Source of the DNA: Bacilli bacterium
Lineage (GTDB): Bacteria; Bacillota_I; Bacilli_A; RF39; UBA660
Reading direction: 5' to 3'
DNA length: 64,000 nucleotides
Assembly (NCBI GenBank): GCA_017409785.1
Contig: JAFQSD010000001.1
Coordinates: 453,883-517,882 of the forward strand
Below, piece after piece: positions 17,188 through 26,352 of this stretch (position 1 is its first letter; each line of letters opens with the position of its first letter). A model generated the notes under the pieces. It ran no database searches. It was not told where the DNA came from and was given only the letters and a program-made list of their open reading frames with translations. Position numbers and translations under genes: made by a program.

Positions 17188-18426
17188 TTAATTATCAAAA
17201 AAATGTCCAAACACTTTACTTATGATATTATCGTTATTTGTTAGTTTTTGTCCTGTTGAAATTAAACTTTCAATATCTTCATTATTTAGCATATTATAGC
17301 TTTTTCCTCTTAAAGATAGTTTATCATCAAAATATTTAACAATACCTAATGCACTACTAAACTTATTATGTCTAATTCCCATTGTCGAAATATTGCAGAC
17401 TTTAGCTAAACTTCCGAATTCTTCTTCTATTAAATACGAAAAACCGGCAAGTTCACTTAAACCACCTGTAATAATTATATAACGTATTTCTCTATTTGTT
17501 AAGTTTTTTATTTCATTTTTAGCAAACTTTAGTATTTCTTTAAGCCTTGCTTCAACAATTTTCGATACTCCAACCTGCGAAATTAACTTACTTTCACCAT
17601 AATTATCTTTAACTTCATATAAATCATTATTATCAGCATAACTACTCATACTAACTGCAAAAGTTTCTTTTAACTTTCTAGCATCATTTTTATTAATTTT
17701 AAAAATATATGAAATATCCTTATCTACATTATAACTTCCAATTGGAATAATTGCATGTTTAATTTGAATTCCTTTATTAAAAATAGAAATATTAGTAGAT
17801 GTTTCTCCAATATTAATAACAGCCCCTACTACTCCATCATATCTATCATTCTTAACAGTGTAGTAATCTCCTGTAGAACTAAAAGCAACATCAACTGTTT
17901 CAACACCACTAAGTTTTAATACTTCAAGTATTCTATATAATCCCTCTTTAGGTAATGTACTAATAACAACTCTAGTTTCTAATACATCTCCCTTCATCCC
18001 TTTAGGATCTTTAATATTTTCTTGTGTATCAACTTTAAAACTAATTGGAGTTGCGGTAATTAACTCATACTCTTCAAAGTCTTGTCCACGCAAAGCATCA
18101 CTTAATGCATTTGATATATCTTCACCAGTAATGCATTCTGTATCTTCAACATTTGTACTACCAACAACAATATCCATCTTACAATCAGTTGGTGGTACAC
18201 ATGCTACTACTTTAGTAATTTTTATTCCCAACATATCAGAAACTTGTTTTAACGCTTCTTTAATACAAGCAATTGCTGCTTTCATATCAACAACTTGTCC
18301 ATTTTTAATACCAGAAGATGCTACCGCTACAGATGATAATACATGATATTGATCATCATTTTTCTCAGCCACAACAACTTTGATACTACTTGTCCCAAGT
18401 TCAATTCCTGTATAAATATTACTCAT
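17188..18426 (-). CDS. ftsA: Cell division protein FtsA
   Basis: 412 aa. Actin-like ATPase that tethers FtsZ to the membrane. Phosphate-1 motif GIELGTSSIKVVVAE at the N-terminus, a 1C domain, the second phosphate loop GVVGAVINIGETSTNISIF and the adenosine motif YIIITGGLSELAG. A C-terminal amphipathic membrane-targeting helix is plausible (NNDNIISKVFGHFFDN). An ATG three codons upstream (18435) abuts AGGAG directly, so the start at 18426, nine bases past it, is preferred. It precedes ftsZ. Confidence 0.95.
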   Translation of the reverse strand: MSNIYTGIELGTSSIKVVVAEKNDDQYHVLSSVAVASSGIKNGQVVDMKAAIACIKEALKQVSDMLGIKITKVVACVPPTDCKMDIVVGSTNVEDTECITGEDISNALSDALRGQDFEEYELITATPISFKVDTQENIKDPKGMKGDVLETRVVISTLPKEGLYRILEVLKLSGVETVDVAFSSTGDYYTVKNDRYDGVVGAVINIGETSTNISIFNKGIQIKHAIIPIGSYNVDKDISYIFKINKNDARKLKETFAVSMSSYADNNDLYEVKDNYGESKLISQVGVSKIVEARLKEILKFAKNEIKNLTNREIRYIIITGGLSELAGFSYLIEEEFGSLAKVCNISTMGIRHNKFSSALGIVKYFDDKLSLRGKSYNMLNNEDIESLISTGQKLTNNDNIISKVFGHFFDN

Positions 18427-18453
18427 CAAATGCATCTCCTATTCTTAAAAATT

Positions 18454-18459
18454 ATTATA
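18454..18459 (-). promoter_or_regulatory. -10 element of a likely ftsA promoter
   Basis: Perfect TATAAT on the minus strand about 28 bases before the ftsA start. The -35 is weak (TTTCAT or TTCATA). It would separate ftsAZ transcription from the inserted glycosyltransferase-like genes. Confidence 0.4.
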
Positions 18460-18502
18460 CTATAAATTTATATTTTATGAAAGTATTTTAAAAAAATAAT
18501 AT

Positions 18503-19837
18503 CTACTCAATTATATATATATCATAAATTCTTATAGATTTAATTTTCTTACCATTTTTTAATACATATTTTAATATCTTTTTATCAGTCTGTTTAATCT
18601 CAGATAACTCAGATTCATCAACTACATAAATAGCATTTTCTACATTCATAACACTATCAAATAATTTCTTACTACCATTATATCCCCAATTACCTGTATT
18701 AATTAAATCAAGATAAGTAATATCAATATCATTAACTAACTTAAAATAATAGCCATCTGAACACAAATAAATAATATTCTTATCACTATTCTCTTCAATA
18801 AACGCACTCATTTCCTCAGTAAATTCAATACCATATTTATCAAGCAATCTATATTCAAAATGATTAATCTTATTAGGATAAATAAAACCATCATCTATTC
18901 TATAAAATAAAGATATACAAGAAACACCAATAATTACACCAAAGGTAAATAACTTCAAATTAATTTTTTCAATAAATTTTATCTTATCAACTAAAATCAT
19001 TAAAAATCCTAATAACATCACTTGAAAGTGATATGTATCAAATAAAGGAATTAATACTGTATAAAATGCCAATGCATAATAGTTAGTAATGTTCTTCTTA
19101 TCCTTTTTTATAAAGTATAATGTAACCACAATAATTAAAATAAATAAAACCCAATAAATATTAAATCCTTTTCCATTGCCAGCAGCAAAATCAAATAATC
19201 CAAATAAACATAAATCAAAGAATTCATATATAGAATTACTAAAAATTAAATAAAATAAAAAGATAAAACAAGGAATTAAAAATCCAATAAATCTTTTGCC
19301 AATTTTCTTAAAATCTCTTATATATAATAAACTTGGTAATAACATACAAACACCAACACTTTGTTTAGTTAAACAAACAAGTGCTAGTATAAATCCAATA
19401 ACATAATCATTAACATTATTCTTCTCACAATAAACTACAATTACTAGTAGAAAAAACAAAAACACATTATAACTAGGAAATGAAACTGGTAATGGTAAAA
19501 ATAAAAACATCAAAAATATTAAAGATTTATTACCATACATTTTTTCTAAAACATAAATAAGTATTGTAAGTATTAAAGCATTTGTTATATGAAATACTAA
19601 CATACTAGATCCAAAAATATAAAATGGTAATGCCATTAAAAATGGAAATAATGGAGTTAGTACCATATTAAAGTCCTTATATGGAATTAGACCATTATAA
19701 ATATTATGTGCAAAACCATAGTTCCAAATTTCATCTAAGTTTACTGGAACTAATAATAAATTCCAAACTAAAAAAATTAAAAAGATTGCACTATAAAAAA
19801 CAATACTCTTAACATTTACTTTCTTAATAAACTCCAT
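18503..19837 (-). CDS. Polytopic glycosyltransferase-like (GT-C type) membrane protein 1
   Basis: 444 aa with about ten hydrophobic segments and a soluble C-terminal region (about 330-444). An acidic motif in the first extracytoplasmic loop (PVNLDEIWNYGFA, then PYKDFNMV) matches the catalytic-Asp position of lipid-linked-sugar GT-C/GT39 enzymes. It is a paralogue of the next gene: both have DEIWNY/DSIWNYSFA, KDFNMV/LDFNMI, LCLFGLFDFA/LCVFGMFDFA and GNWGYNGSKKLFD/GNHGYNGSNKLLD. Probably transfers sugars from a lipid carrier outside the membrane; donor and acceptor unknown. Inserted between ftsQ and ftsA. Confidence 0.7.
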   Translation of the reverse strand: MEFIKKVNVKSIVFYSAIFLIFLVWNLLLVPVNLDEIWNYGFAHNIYNGLIPYKDFNMVLTPLFPFLMALPFYIFGSSMLVFHITNALILTILIYVLEKMYGNKSLIFLMFLFLPLPVSFPSYNVFLFFLLVIVVYCEKNNVNDYVIGFILALVCLTKQSVGVCMLLPSLLYIRDFKKIGKRFIGFLIPCFIFLFYLIFSNSIYEFFDLCLFGLFDFAAGNGKGFNIYWVLFILIIVVTLYFIKKDKKNITNYYALAFYTVLIPLFDTYHFQVMLLGFLMILVDKIKFIEKINLKLFTFGVIIGVSCISLFYRIDDGFIYPNKINHFEYRLLDKYGIEFTEEMSAFIEENSDKNIIYLCSDGYYFKLVNDIDITYLDLINTGNWGYNGSKKLFDSVMNVENAIYVVDESELSEIKQTDKKILKYVLKNGKKIKSIRIYDIYIIE

Positions 19838-19846
19838 TGTATCCTC

Positions 19847-21199
19847 CTACTCCATATAATAAACTTTATATTGTTCAACCTCTTCTATTAACCTACCATT
19901 ATTCATTATATATTCAAGTACTTTAATATCAAATTGCCCACCGTCTTCTTTAACTTCTAAGTACTCATCATAATTAATTATAAAATATTTAATTTTCTTA
20001 CTCTTAACTCTATCAAGTAATTTATTAGAACCATTATATCCATGATTACCAATATTTAATACTGAAAAATAATCAAGATCTTCTTCATTAACAATATTTA
20101 ACCATACTGTTGTACTAGATAAAAATCTAGTTTCATCTTTCTTCTTATATTTATTATATAACTTATCAGCAACATTAAAATTTTTCTCAGTAAAATCATA
20201 TACATAAATACCTTCAAAATTATTAATTTTTAAAATATTATGTTTATAAGGATAAACAATTAAGAAATAATTAAGTACTACTAATAATAAACTTAAAGTA
20301 ATTGATAAATTTCTAATAAAACATCCATCTAATTTAATTTTTTCCATTACTAATAAAGACATAAATATTAAATATATATAAAAATGATAATGTCCAAATA
20401 TTGGTATCATTACTGAAAAAGAACTAAGTACATAATAACCAACTAAATCATTTTTATTTTTAATAATATAAATAATATTAAGTATTAATAAAATAATTGA
20501 TAATACACAATAAATTGGTATAAAATCACTATTATTACTTGCAAAATCAAACATTCCAAAAACACATAAATCTAAGAATTGATATAAACTTCCAGTAATA
20601 ATTAAATATATTAAAAATATAACCCAAGGTATAATTACTCCAACAAATCTTTTTAATAATCTCTTATAATCTTTAAAACATATAAAAAAGCTTGGTATTA
20701 AAAAGAATATTCCAATAGAATGTTTTGTCATTACTGTAAGGCCAAGTAATATTCCAATTAAATAATCATTTTTCTTATTTTTTTCTAAATACAAAATAAT
20801 TGTTGCTAAAAAGAAAATACCAAAATTATATGTAGGAGAAAAAGCTATAAACAAAGGTAAACTCATAGCAAATAAGTATACCCATGCTTTCTTATCATGC
20901 ATCTTATATAGAAAATAAAAACTAATTGTAACTAACAAAGATTGTTCAAGAAAATAAACTAAAATGTTATTTGAAATTAGTTTTAAACCAATTGCCATAA
21001 TAAAATTATAAAATCCCGGTATAATCATATTAAAATCTAAAAAAGGTATTTCACCTCTAGCAATAGCATAACTAAAACTATAATTCCAAATAGAATCATA
21101 AACTGCAATATTACTAGCAAAAAAAATCAAAATAAAAAAAGAAAAGAAAAATATAAATAAATATCTTTTGTTATCCCACAACTTCTTTAATATCTTCAT
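19847..21199 (-). CDS. Polytopic glycosyltransferase-like (GT-C type) membrane protein 2
   Basis: 450 aa. Same architecture as gene 1: about ten membrane helices, acidic first loop (AVYDSIWNYSFA, FLDFNMII), and a C-terminal soluble part ending in GNHGYNGSNKLLDRV and a short beta-rich tail. Here the first loop has a single Asp where gene 1 has Asp-Glu. It lies nine bases upstream of gene 1 and downstream of the ftsQ terminator, so the pair forms its own two-gene unit. Enzymatic role inferred from topology and loop motif only. Confidence 0.68.
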   Translation of the reverse strand: MKILKKLWDNKRYLFIFFFSFFILIFFASNIAVYDSIWNYSFSYAIARGEIPFLDFNMIIPGFYNFIMAIGLKLISNNILVYFLEQSLLVTISFYFLYKMHDKKAWVYLFAMSLPLFIAFSPTYNFGIFFLATIILYLEKNKKNDYLIGILLGLTVMTKHSIGIFFLIPSFFICFKDYKRLLKRFVGVIIPWVIFLIYLIITGSLYQFLDLCVFGMFDFASNNSDFIPIYCVLSIILLILNIIYIIKNKNDLVGYYVLSSFSVMIPIFGHYHFYIYLIFMSLLVMEKIKLDGCFIRNLSITLSLLLVVLNYFLIVYPYKHNILKINNFEGIYVYDFTEKNFNVADKLYNKYKKKDETRFLSSTTVWLNIVNEEDLDYFSVLNIGNHGYNGSNKLLDRVKSKKIKYFIINYDEYLEVKEDGGQFDIKVLEYIMNNGRLIEEVEQYKVYYME

Positions 21200-21218
21200 A
21201 CTCTTCTCCCTTCACTTA

Positions 21219-21247
21219 CAAAAAATAGCAAGATATGGCTTGCTATT
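21219..21247 (-). terminator. Terminator after ftsQ/divIB
   Basis: AATAGCAAG / CTTGCTATT on the minus strand followed by TTTTTT. The stem overlaps the stop codon of ftsQ and separates murG-murB-ftsQ from the glycosyltransferase-like genes. Confidence 0.75.
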
Positions 21248-21935
21248 ATTCTTTTATTTGGAAATGATTACCATTATCTAAATATAGTATACCACGTTTA
21301 TCCTCTAATTGTTCCAACACATCATTATAATAATTAATCATTTTAAACTTGGTTAAAGTAAGATAAACCATATTACCATCATCCATATAAAGTAAAAATC
21401 TTTCTTTATCTAAATCATTAGGTACATATTCAATATCAGATATTTTTTGTAAAATATCTCCTTTAATATTCCCCATCCCTTTAACAAAATCACTATATTT
21501 ATCATCAGGAACATAATTAATTAATCTAGGAACTCTAAACGATAAATCATCTCTTACAGAAAGCGTTTTTCCATCATCAAAAACTATCTTTCCATTTTCA
21601 TTTTCTTTAGAAAATAAAGCTCTATTCTCTTCTATTTCAATAACTACTTTATGATACCACTCTCTTTTTATTTTTGCTTTAACTATATAATCTGACTTTT
21701 CTAATTTCTTTTCACCCTTATTCATACTAGTTAACCAAAATGAAGGATAATTTCTTAATCCAGATAAAGATAAAATATAATCATCATTTAAATAATTATT
21801 CCCTTTAACAATTAAATTAACAATAGGAAGTTTTAAATACACATATACGCCAAAAAATAGTCCCGAAGTGACTATTAATATTAATAATAAATTAAAAACT
21901 TTTAACTTCTTCTTTTTGACTATTTTTTTTGCCAT
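21246..21935 (-). CDS. ftsQ: Cell division protein FtsQ/DivIB
   Basis: About 229 aa. A lysine-rich cytoplasmic tail (MAKKIVKKKKLK), one transmembrane helix (about 14-35), then a POTRA domain (LPIVNLIVKGNNYLNDDYI) and a beta domain with PRLINYVPD, typical of DivIB, the divisome scaffold that pairs with FtsL/DivIC. A TTG start at 21953 is also open but lies inside murB with no ribosome site, so the ATG at 21935 is preferred. Last gene of the murG-murB-ftsQ set. Confidence 0.85.
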   Translation of the reverse strand: MAKKIVKKKKLKVFNLLLILIVTSGLFFGVYVYLKLPIVNLIVKGNNYLNDDYILSLSGLRNYPSFWLTSMNKGEKKLEKSDYIVKAKIKREWYHKVVIEIEENRALFSKENENGKIVFDDGKTLSVRDDLSFRVPRLINYVPDDKYSDFVKGMGNIKGDILQKISDIEYVPNDLDKERFLLYMDDGNMVYLTLTKFKMINYYNDVLEQLEDKRGILYLDNGNHFQIKE

Positions 21936-21943
21936 AACCCTTT

Positions 21944-22864
21944 TTACTCCCAATTAACAAATTCTTGTTCTATCTTCATGTCTACATCATATTCTTCTAA
22001 TACTTTTTGATGTACTAATTCAATTAACTTCTTTATATCTTTTCCTTTTGCTTTTTTATAATTAATTATAAAATTAGCATGTTTTTCACTAACCATTGCA
22101 CCACCAATAGTTTTTCCTTTAAGACCTAAATCTTCAATTAACTTACCAGCAAACATTCCTTCTGGATTTCTAAATACAGATCCAGCCGAAGGATATTCTA
22201 ATGGTTGTGATTCCATTCTTCTTTGACGTCTTTCTTTAATAACTTCATCTAACGCATTCTTATCACCTTTAGTAAGTTTTAAAACGGCTTCTAAACAAAT
22301 ATATCCAGGATGTGTTTGTAAGAACGAAGTTCTATAATGGAAATTAAGTTCTTTATTTTCCAAAGTAATAATCTTTAAATCAGGTGTTAATACCTTAACT
22401 TCTGTAACAACATATCCCATATCACTCTTATAGGCTCCTGCATTCATAAATACAGCTCCACCTACAGTACCAGGAATACCTGATGCAAATTCAAGTCCTG
22501 CAAGTCCTTTTTTAGCAGTTAATAAACTTAGTTTCATCAAAGAATATCCTGCCCCAACTCTAACTTTATTTCTTCCAAAAAATTCTAAATGATCAAGTTC
22601 ACTTAGTCTAATAATAACACCATCATAAACTTCATCACTAAATAAAACATTAGAGCCAAGACCTAAAACTTTATGTTTAATATTTTGACTTTTTAAAATC
22701 TTCATTAATTTAATTAAATTATCAACATTCTTTGGATAAACCATTACTTTAGCCTTACCACCAACTTTATAAGTTGTATGTTTACTTAATGGTACATCTT
22801 TTTCACATCTACCAACATTTAGCTGTTCTATTAACTCAAATAATTCATTTGTATTTTTTTTCAT
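21944..22864 (-). CDS. murB: UDP-N-acetylenolpyruvoylglucosamine reductase MurB
   Basis: About 306 aa. FAD-dependent enzyme that reduces UDP-GlcNAc-enolpyruvate to UDP-MurNAc. FAD motifs LGLGSNVLFSD and GLEFASGIPGTVGGAVFMNAG, the catalytic serine/glutamate region PSAGSVFRNP, and the late HANFIIN motif are intact; YRTSFLQ fits the short type II class. An in-frame GTG at 22873 overlaps the murG stop; the ATG at 22864 has GGGTGA five bases upstream. Confidence 0.94.
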   Translation of the reverse strand: MKKNTNELFELIEQLNVGRCEKDVPLSKHTTYKVGGKAKVMVYPKNVDNLIKLMKILKSQNIKHKVLGLGSNVLFSDEVYDGVIIRLSELDHLEFFGRNKVRVGAGYSLMKLSLLTAKKGLAGLEFASGIPGTVGGAVFMNAGAYKSDMGYVVTEVKVLTPDLKIITLENKELNFHYRTSFLQTHPGYICLEAVLKLTKGDKNALDEVIKERRQRRMESQPLEYPSAGSVFRNPEGMFAGKLIEDLGLKGKTIGGAMVSEKHANFIINYKKAKGKDIKKLIELVHQKVLEEYDVDMKIEQEFVNWE

Positions 22865-22869
22865 TATAA

Positions 22870-23946
22870 TCACCCGATTAACTTTCTAATCTCATCGTAT
22901 ATCTTAGTTGCCGAATCAGATACACCTAATTTCTTACTGGCTTCAGCCATTTTATCATATGCATTATCATTATAAAGTAATTTATCAATTTCTTCAATTA
23001 GTTTATCTTTACCAAATTCATCTTCAGTTACAATAGTACATGCACCTAAATCTTCTAATTCTTTAGCATTCATATATTGATGATTATGAGTTACATATGG
23101 TGATGGTACTAAAATTGCAGGTAAACCAATAGCAGTAATTTCAGCTATAGTTGATGCTCCAGCTCGAGAAACAATTAAATCCGTATCTTTTAAAACATTA
23201 ATAAAATTATCAAGGAAAGGAACTAACTTAACATTATCAGGAGTCTTAACATCTTTATAATCATCAATATAACCTTTACCCGTAACCACAATTACTTGAT
23301 AATCTTTATTTTTAAATGCAGGAATTAATTCTTTTAACTTCTTAGTCATTGTTAATGAACCAAGCGATCCCATAACAATAATAACTAATTTCTTAGTCAA
23401 ATCAAGTCCTAAACTCTTCTTAGTTACTTTTTTAACATCAATAATTTCTTCACTTCTAGGATTCCCTGTATAAACAACATTCTTATTTTTAAATAACTTC
23501 AAACTATTAGGCAAAGAAACGCAAACAGCATCAGCAAATCTTGCTAACATTTTATTTGAAAGCCCTGGAATAGAATTTTGTTCATGAATAATTGTCTTAT
23601 AACCTAATTTATTAGCAGCAGTTAAAACAGGTAAAGTAATATACCCACCTACTCCAATAACTACATCTGGATTAAATTTCTTAATCTCACGTTTCGCATC
23701 ACTAATAGCTTTATTATATTTCTTAAAAACACTAATATTTTTAAATAAATTCTTACGATTTAAACCAACCACTTCAAGTCCTACATATGGAATACCTAAT
23801 TTAGGTACAATATCCTTTTCCATACGATCAGTTGTCCCTATATATAAAAATTCACTATTTTCTTCTTTTTCTTTAATTTTATTTATAATCGCAATTGCCG
23901 GATAAATATGACCTCCGGTTCCTCCCGCTACAACTATTGCTCTCAA
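22870..23946 (-). CDS. murG: UDP-GlcNAc transferase MurG (lipid II synthase)
   Basis: 358 aa. Adds GlcNAc to lipid I at the cytoplasmic membrane face. The N-terminal GGTGGHIYPAIAI glycine-rich loop, GVGGYITLPV, the HEQNSIPGLSN motif, and the C-terminal donor-site motif VSRAGASTIAEI (GT28 family) are all present. Length is typical. It starts the murG-murB-ftsQ operon; an extended -10 (TATGTTATAAT) lies about 20-30 bases upstream. Confidence 0.95.
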   Translation of the reverse strand: MRAIVVAGGTGGHIYPAIAIINKIKEKEENSEFLYIGTTDRMEKDIVPKLGIPYVGLEVVGLNRKNLFKNISVFKKYNKAISDAKREIKKFNPDVVIGVGGYITLPVLTAANKLGYKTIIHEQNSIPGLSNKMLARFADAVCVSLPNSLKLFKNKNVVYTGNPRSEEIIDVKKVTKKSLGLDLTKKLVIIVMGSLGSLTMTKKLKELIPAFKNKDYQVIVVTGKGYIDDYKDVKTPDNVKLVPFLDNFINVLKDTDLIVSRAGASTIAEITAIGLPAILVPSPYVTHNHQYMNAKELEDLGACTIVTEDEFGKDKLIEEIDKLLYNDNAYDKMAEASKKLGVSDSATKIYDEIRKLIG

Positions 23947-24108
23947 AAAGTCTCACCTCAGTTAACTAATTATAACATATTTTTATAATTGATTTTAAAA
24001 ATACAAGTTCTCTAGACATTTATTCTACAAAATTTGACAAATATCTTTATTAAATCATATTCACTTTACAATTCTTTTATACACTTAAATTATATCATAA
24101 TATAATAA

Positions 24109-24137
24109 TTGTATAAATCATAAAACTATGATAAAAT
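24109..24137 (+). promoter_or_regulatory. Promoter of tmcAL-gmk
   Basis: TTGTAT (24109-24114), a 17-base spacer and an extended -10 TATGATAAAAT ending at 24137, 24 bases before the tmcAL ATG. The rest of this 215-base divergent gap is AT-rich with no other clear feature. Confidence 0.55.
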
Positions 24138-24161
24138 ACAGAAAAAGAAAAGAGGAATACT

Positions 24162-25304
24162 ATGAAATCAATAGGAATAATTGCTGAATATAATCCTTTT
24201 CATAATGGTCACCTATATCACCTATCAAAAATAAAAGAACTTTATCCTGACCATACAATCGTATTAGTGATGAGTGGTAATTTTACAGAACGTGGAGATG
24301 TATCCATAATAGATAAATGGAAAAAAACTGAAATCGCTAAAAAAGCAGGAATAGATTTAATAGTTGAATTACCATTCCCTTTCGCAACTCAAAGTGCAGA
24401 CTACTTTAGTTATGGAGCAATTACTCTTTTAGAACATTTAAAAGTAGAACGAGTAATATTTGGAAGTGAATCAAATAATATTGAAGACTTAAGTTTAATA
24501 GCCGAAACTCAACTAAATAATGAAGACTTCGATAAACTAGTAAAAATTTATTCTAAGTTCGGTCATAATTACCCTACTGCTTTATCTTTAGCACTTAAAG
24601 ATTTAACTGGAAAAGTAATCACAACACCAAATGATTTATTAGGAATAAGCTATATCAAAACCATAAAGAAAAATAATTATAAAATTATTCCAGAAACAAT
24701 AAAAAGAACTTCAGACTATCACAATGTCTCACTACTAGAGCATCCATCAGCTACGGCAATTAGAGAGGCATTAAAAGGAAAACAAGATGTAAGTGCCTAC
24801 GTTCCAGAAATAACACATGAATACTTAACGAACTTACATTTTATAGAAGACTATTTTCCATTATTAAAATATAAAATTCTTACAGAAAAAGATTTATCAA
24901 TTTATCAAACAGTAGATGAAGGAATAGATGCTGCATTAAAAAAACATATTTTAGAAGTATCATCATATGAAGAATTAGTAAATAAATTAAAAAGTAAACG
25001 TTACACATATAATAAAATCACAAGAATGTTACTTCATATACTATGTGGCTTCACAAAAGAATTAGCCAAACAATTCAATGAAATAACATATATCCGTTTA
25101 CTAGGTTTTTCTGATAAAGGAAGAGCTTACTTAAGTCAAATAAAAAAAGAAGTAACCATTCCAATCATTAGTAAAATAAGTAGAGAAAAAGATCCAATGT
25201 TAGAGTTTGAACTACATGCTACTACAATCTACTCTCTTACAGATCAAGAGCCAACAAAACTACATGATAAAGAATATAGAAATTTAATGAGTAAAGGAGA
25301 ATAA
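24162..25304 (+). CDS. tmcAL: tRNA(Met) cytidine acetate ligase TmcAL
   Basis: 380 aa. Forms N4-acetylcytidine at the wobble base of elongator tRNA-Met using acetate and ATP. The N-terminal nucleotidyltransferase fold has the characteristic IIAEYNPFHNGHLYHL (5-20), MSGNFTERGD, and IVELPFPFATQSADYFS. The C-terminal helical domain follows with length close to the B. subtilis YlbM protein. AAGAGG precedes the ATG. It is two bases upstream of gmk and co-transcribed with it. Confidence 0.92.
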   Translation: MKSIGIIAEYNPFHNGHLYHLSKIKELYPDHTIVLVMSGNFTERGDVSIIDKWKKTEIAKKAGIDLIVELPFPFATQSADYFSYGAITLLEHLKVERVIFGSESNNIEDLSLIAETQLNNEDFDKLVKIYSKFGHNYPTALSLALKDLTGKVITTPNDLLGISYIKTIKKNNYKIIPETIKRTSDYHNVSLLEHPSATAIREALKGKQDVSAYVPEITHEYLTNLHFIEDYFPLLKYKILTEKDLSIYQTVDEGIDAALKKHILEVSSYEELVNKLKSKRYTYNKITRMLLHILCGFTKELAKQFNEITYIRLLGFSDKGRAYLSQIKKEVTIPIISKISREKDPMLEFELHATTIYSLTDQEPTKLHDKEYRNLMSKGE

Positions 25305-25306
25305 AT

Positions 25307-25990
25307 ATGATAAGAAACAAAAATACTGGACAATTAATTGTAATATCTGCCCCAAGTGGTAGTGGGAAAGGAACACTAATCAATCGCTTACTCGAAAATG
25401 ACAATACAACTAGATGGTTATCAGTTTCAACTACATCTAGAATGCCAAGACCAATAGACATTCCAGGTGAAACATATAATTTCGTAACAGCTGAAGAATT
25501 TGAAAAACTAATTAAAGAAGATTTTTTTATTGAATATACAAACTATGCCGGAAACTATTACGGAACTCCAAAAGAAGCTATAAAACAAAAATTAGACCAA
25601 GGAATCGACGTAATACTAGAAATTGAAATTGAAGGTGCATCTAATATTAAAAAATTAATACCAGAAGCATTATTTATTTTCATAATGCCACCTTCACTAA
25701 AAACAATGGTAAAACGTTTACAAACAAGAAAAACAGAATCTAAAGACAAAATAATTGAAAGATTCCGTCGCGCATACCAAGAAATCAACCAAATAACACA
25801 ATATAACTACGTTGTTGTTAATGACGATTTAGAAGAAGCCGTAAGTAAAGTTGAAGCTATTATTAAAGCTGAAAAATGCCGTGTTGATCGTATCGAAGAA
25901 GTATACCTAGATACAAAAGAAGAAGAAATCCATGAACTTCTAATGGATGAAGAATTTGAAAACGAAGGTATTACAGAAAAGATCGATTAA
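25307..25990 (+). CDS. gmk: Guanylate kinase
   Basis: 227 aa, slightly long for the family because of an acidic C-terminal extension of about 20 residues. Phosphorylates GMP to GDP. P-loop APSGSGKGTL (about 14-23), GMP-binding STTSRMPRPIDIPGETYNFV, and FIEYTNYAGNYYGTP. An AAAGGAG site overlaps the end of tmcAL. In many Firmicutes rpoZ follows gmk; here a small membrane protein gene follows instead. Confidence 0.95.
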   Translation: MIRNKNTGQLIVISAPSGSGKGTLINRLLENDNTTRWLSVSTTSRMPRPIDIPGETYNFVTAEEFEKLIKEDFFIEYTNYAGNYYGTPKEAIKQKLDQGIDVILEIEIEGASNIKKLIPEALFIFIMPPSLKTMVKRLQTRKTESKDKIIERFRRAYQEINQITQYNYVVVNDDLEEAVSKVEAIIKAEKCRVDRIEEVYLDTKEEEIHELLMDEEFENEGITEKID

Positions 25991-25991
25991 T

Positions 25992-26321
25992 ATGCAAGAA
26001 ATACTAAAAGAACATATCAATAAAATAAATAACTTATTAAAAGAAGAAAAAATTAAAAATAAAGAAGAAGTAATAAATCAACATTTAAAACAAATCGAAT
26101 TCTATCAACACGAAAGATTAGTTCATTTAATAGTAACAGTATTTGTAGGTACAATGTGTGTATTATTTTTATTAACAAGTCTATTTTTAGAAAACATTTT
26201 AATCCTACTTTTATTCTTACTTACATTCATACTTTTTGTACCATATATTTTTCATTATTACGCTTTAGAAAATGGAGTACAAAAAATGTATGATCAATAC
26301 TGGCAATTACAAAGCAAATAA
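25992..26321 (+). CDS. Small two-helix membrane protein
   Basis: 109 aa from the ATG at 25992, one base after the gmk stop. A longer frame from 25947 overlaps gmk and is unlikely. An N-terminal charged helix, probably coiled coil (residues 1-45, Lys/Glu-rich), is followed by two hydrophobic segments (about 48-66 and 69-88) and a short tail. No family recognised. It probably depends on translational coupling to gmk, since no clear ribosome site is seen. Confidence 0.65.
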   Translation: MQEILKEHINKINNLLKEEKIKNKEEVINQHLKQIEFYQHERLVHLIVTVFVGTMCVLFLLTSLFLENILILLLFLLTFILFVPYIFHYYALENGVQKMYDQYWQLQSK

Positions 26322-26350
26322 AAAAATACTAGATTATCTAGTATTTTTTA
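26320..26350. terminator. Bidirectional terminator
   Basis: A perfect 11-bp inverted repeat (AAATACTAGAT / ATCTAGTATTT) with a one-base loop and A/T-runs outside. It separates the plus-strand gmk unit from the convergent C39-peptidase operon. Confidence 0.8.
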
Positions 26351-26352
26351 TT

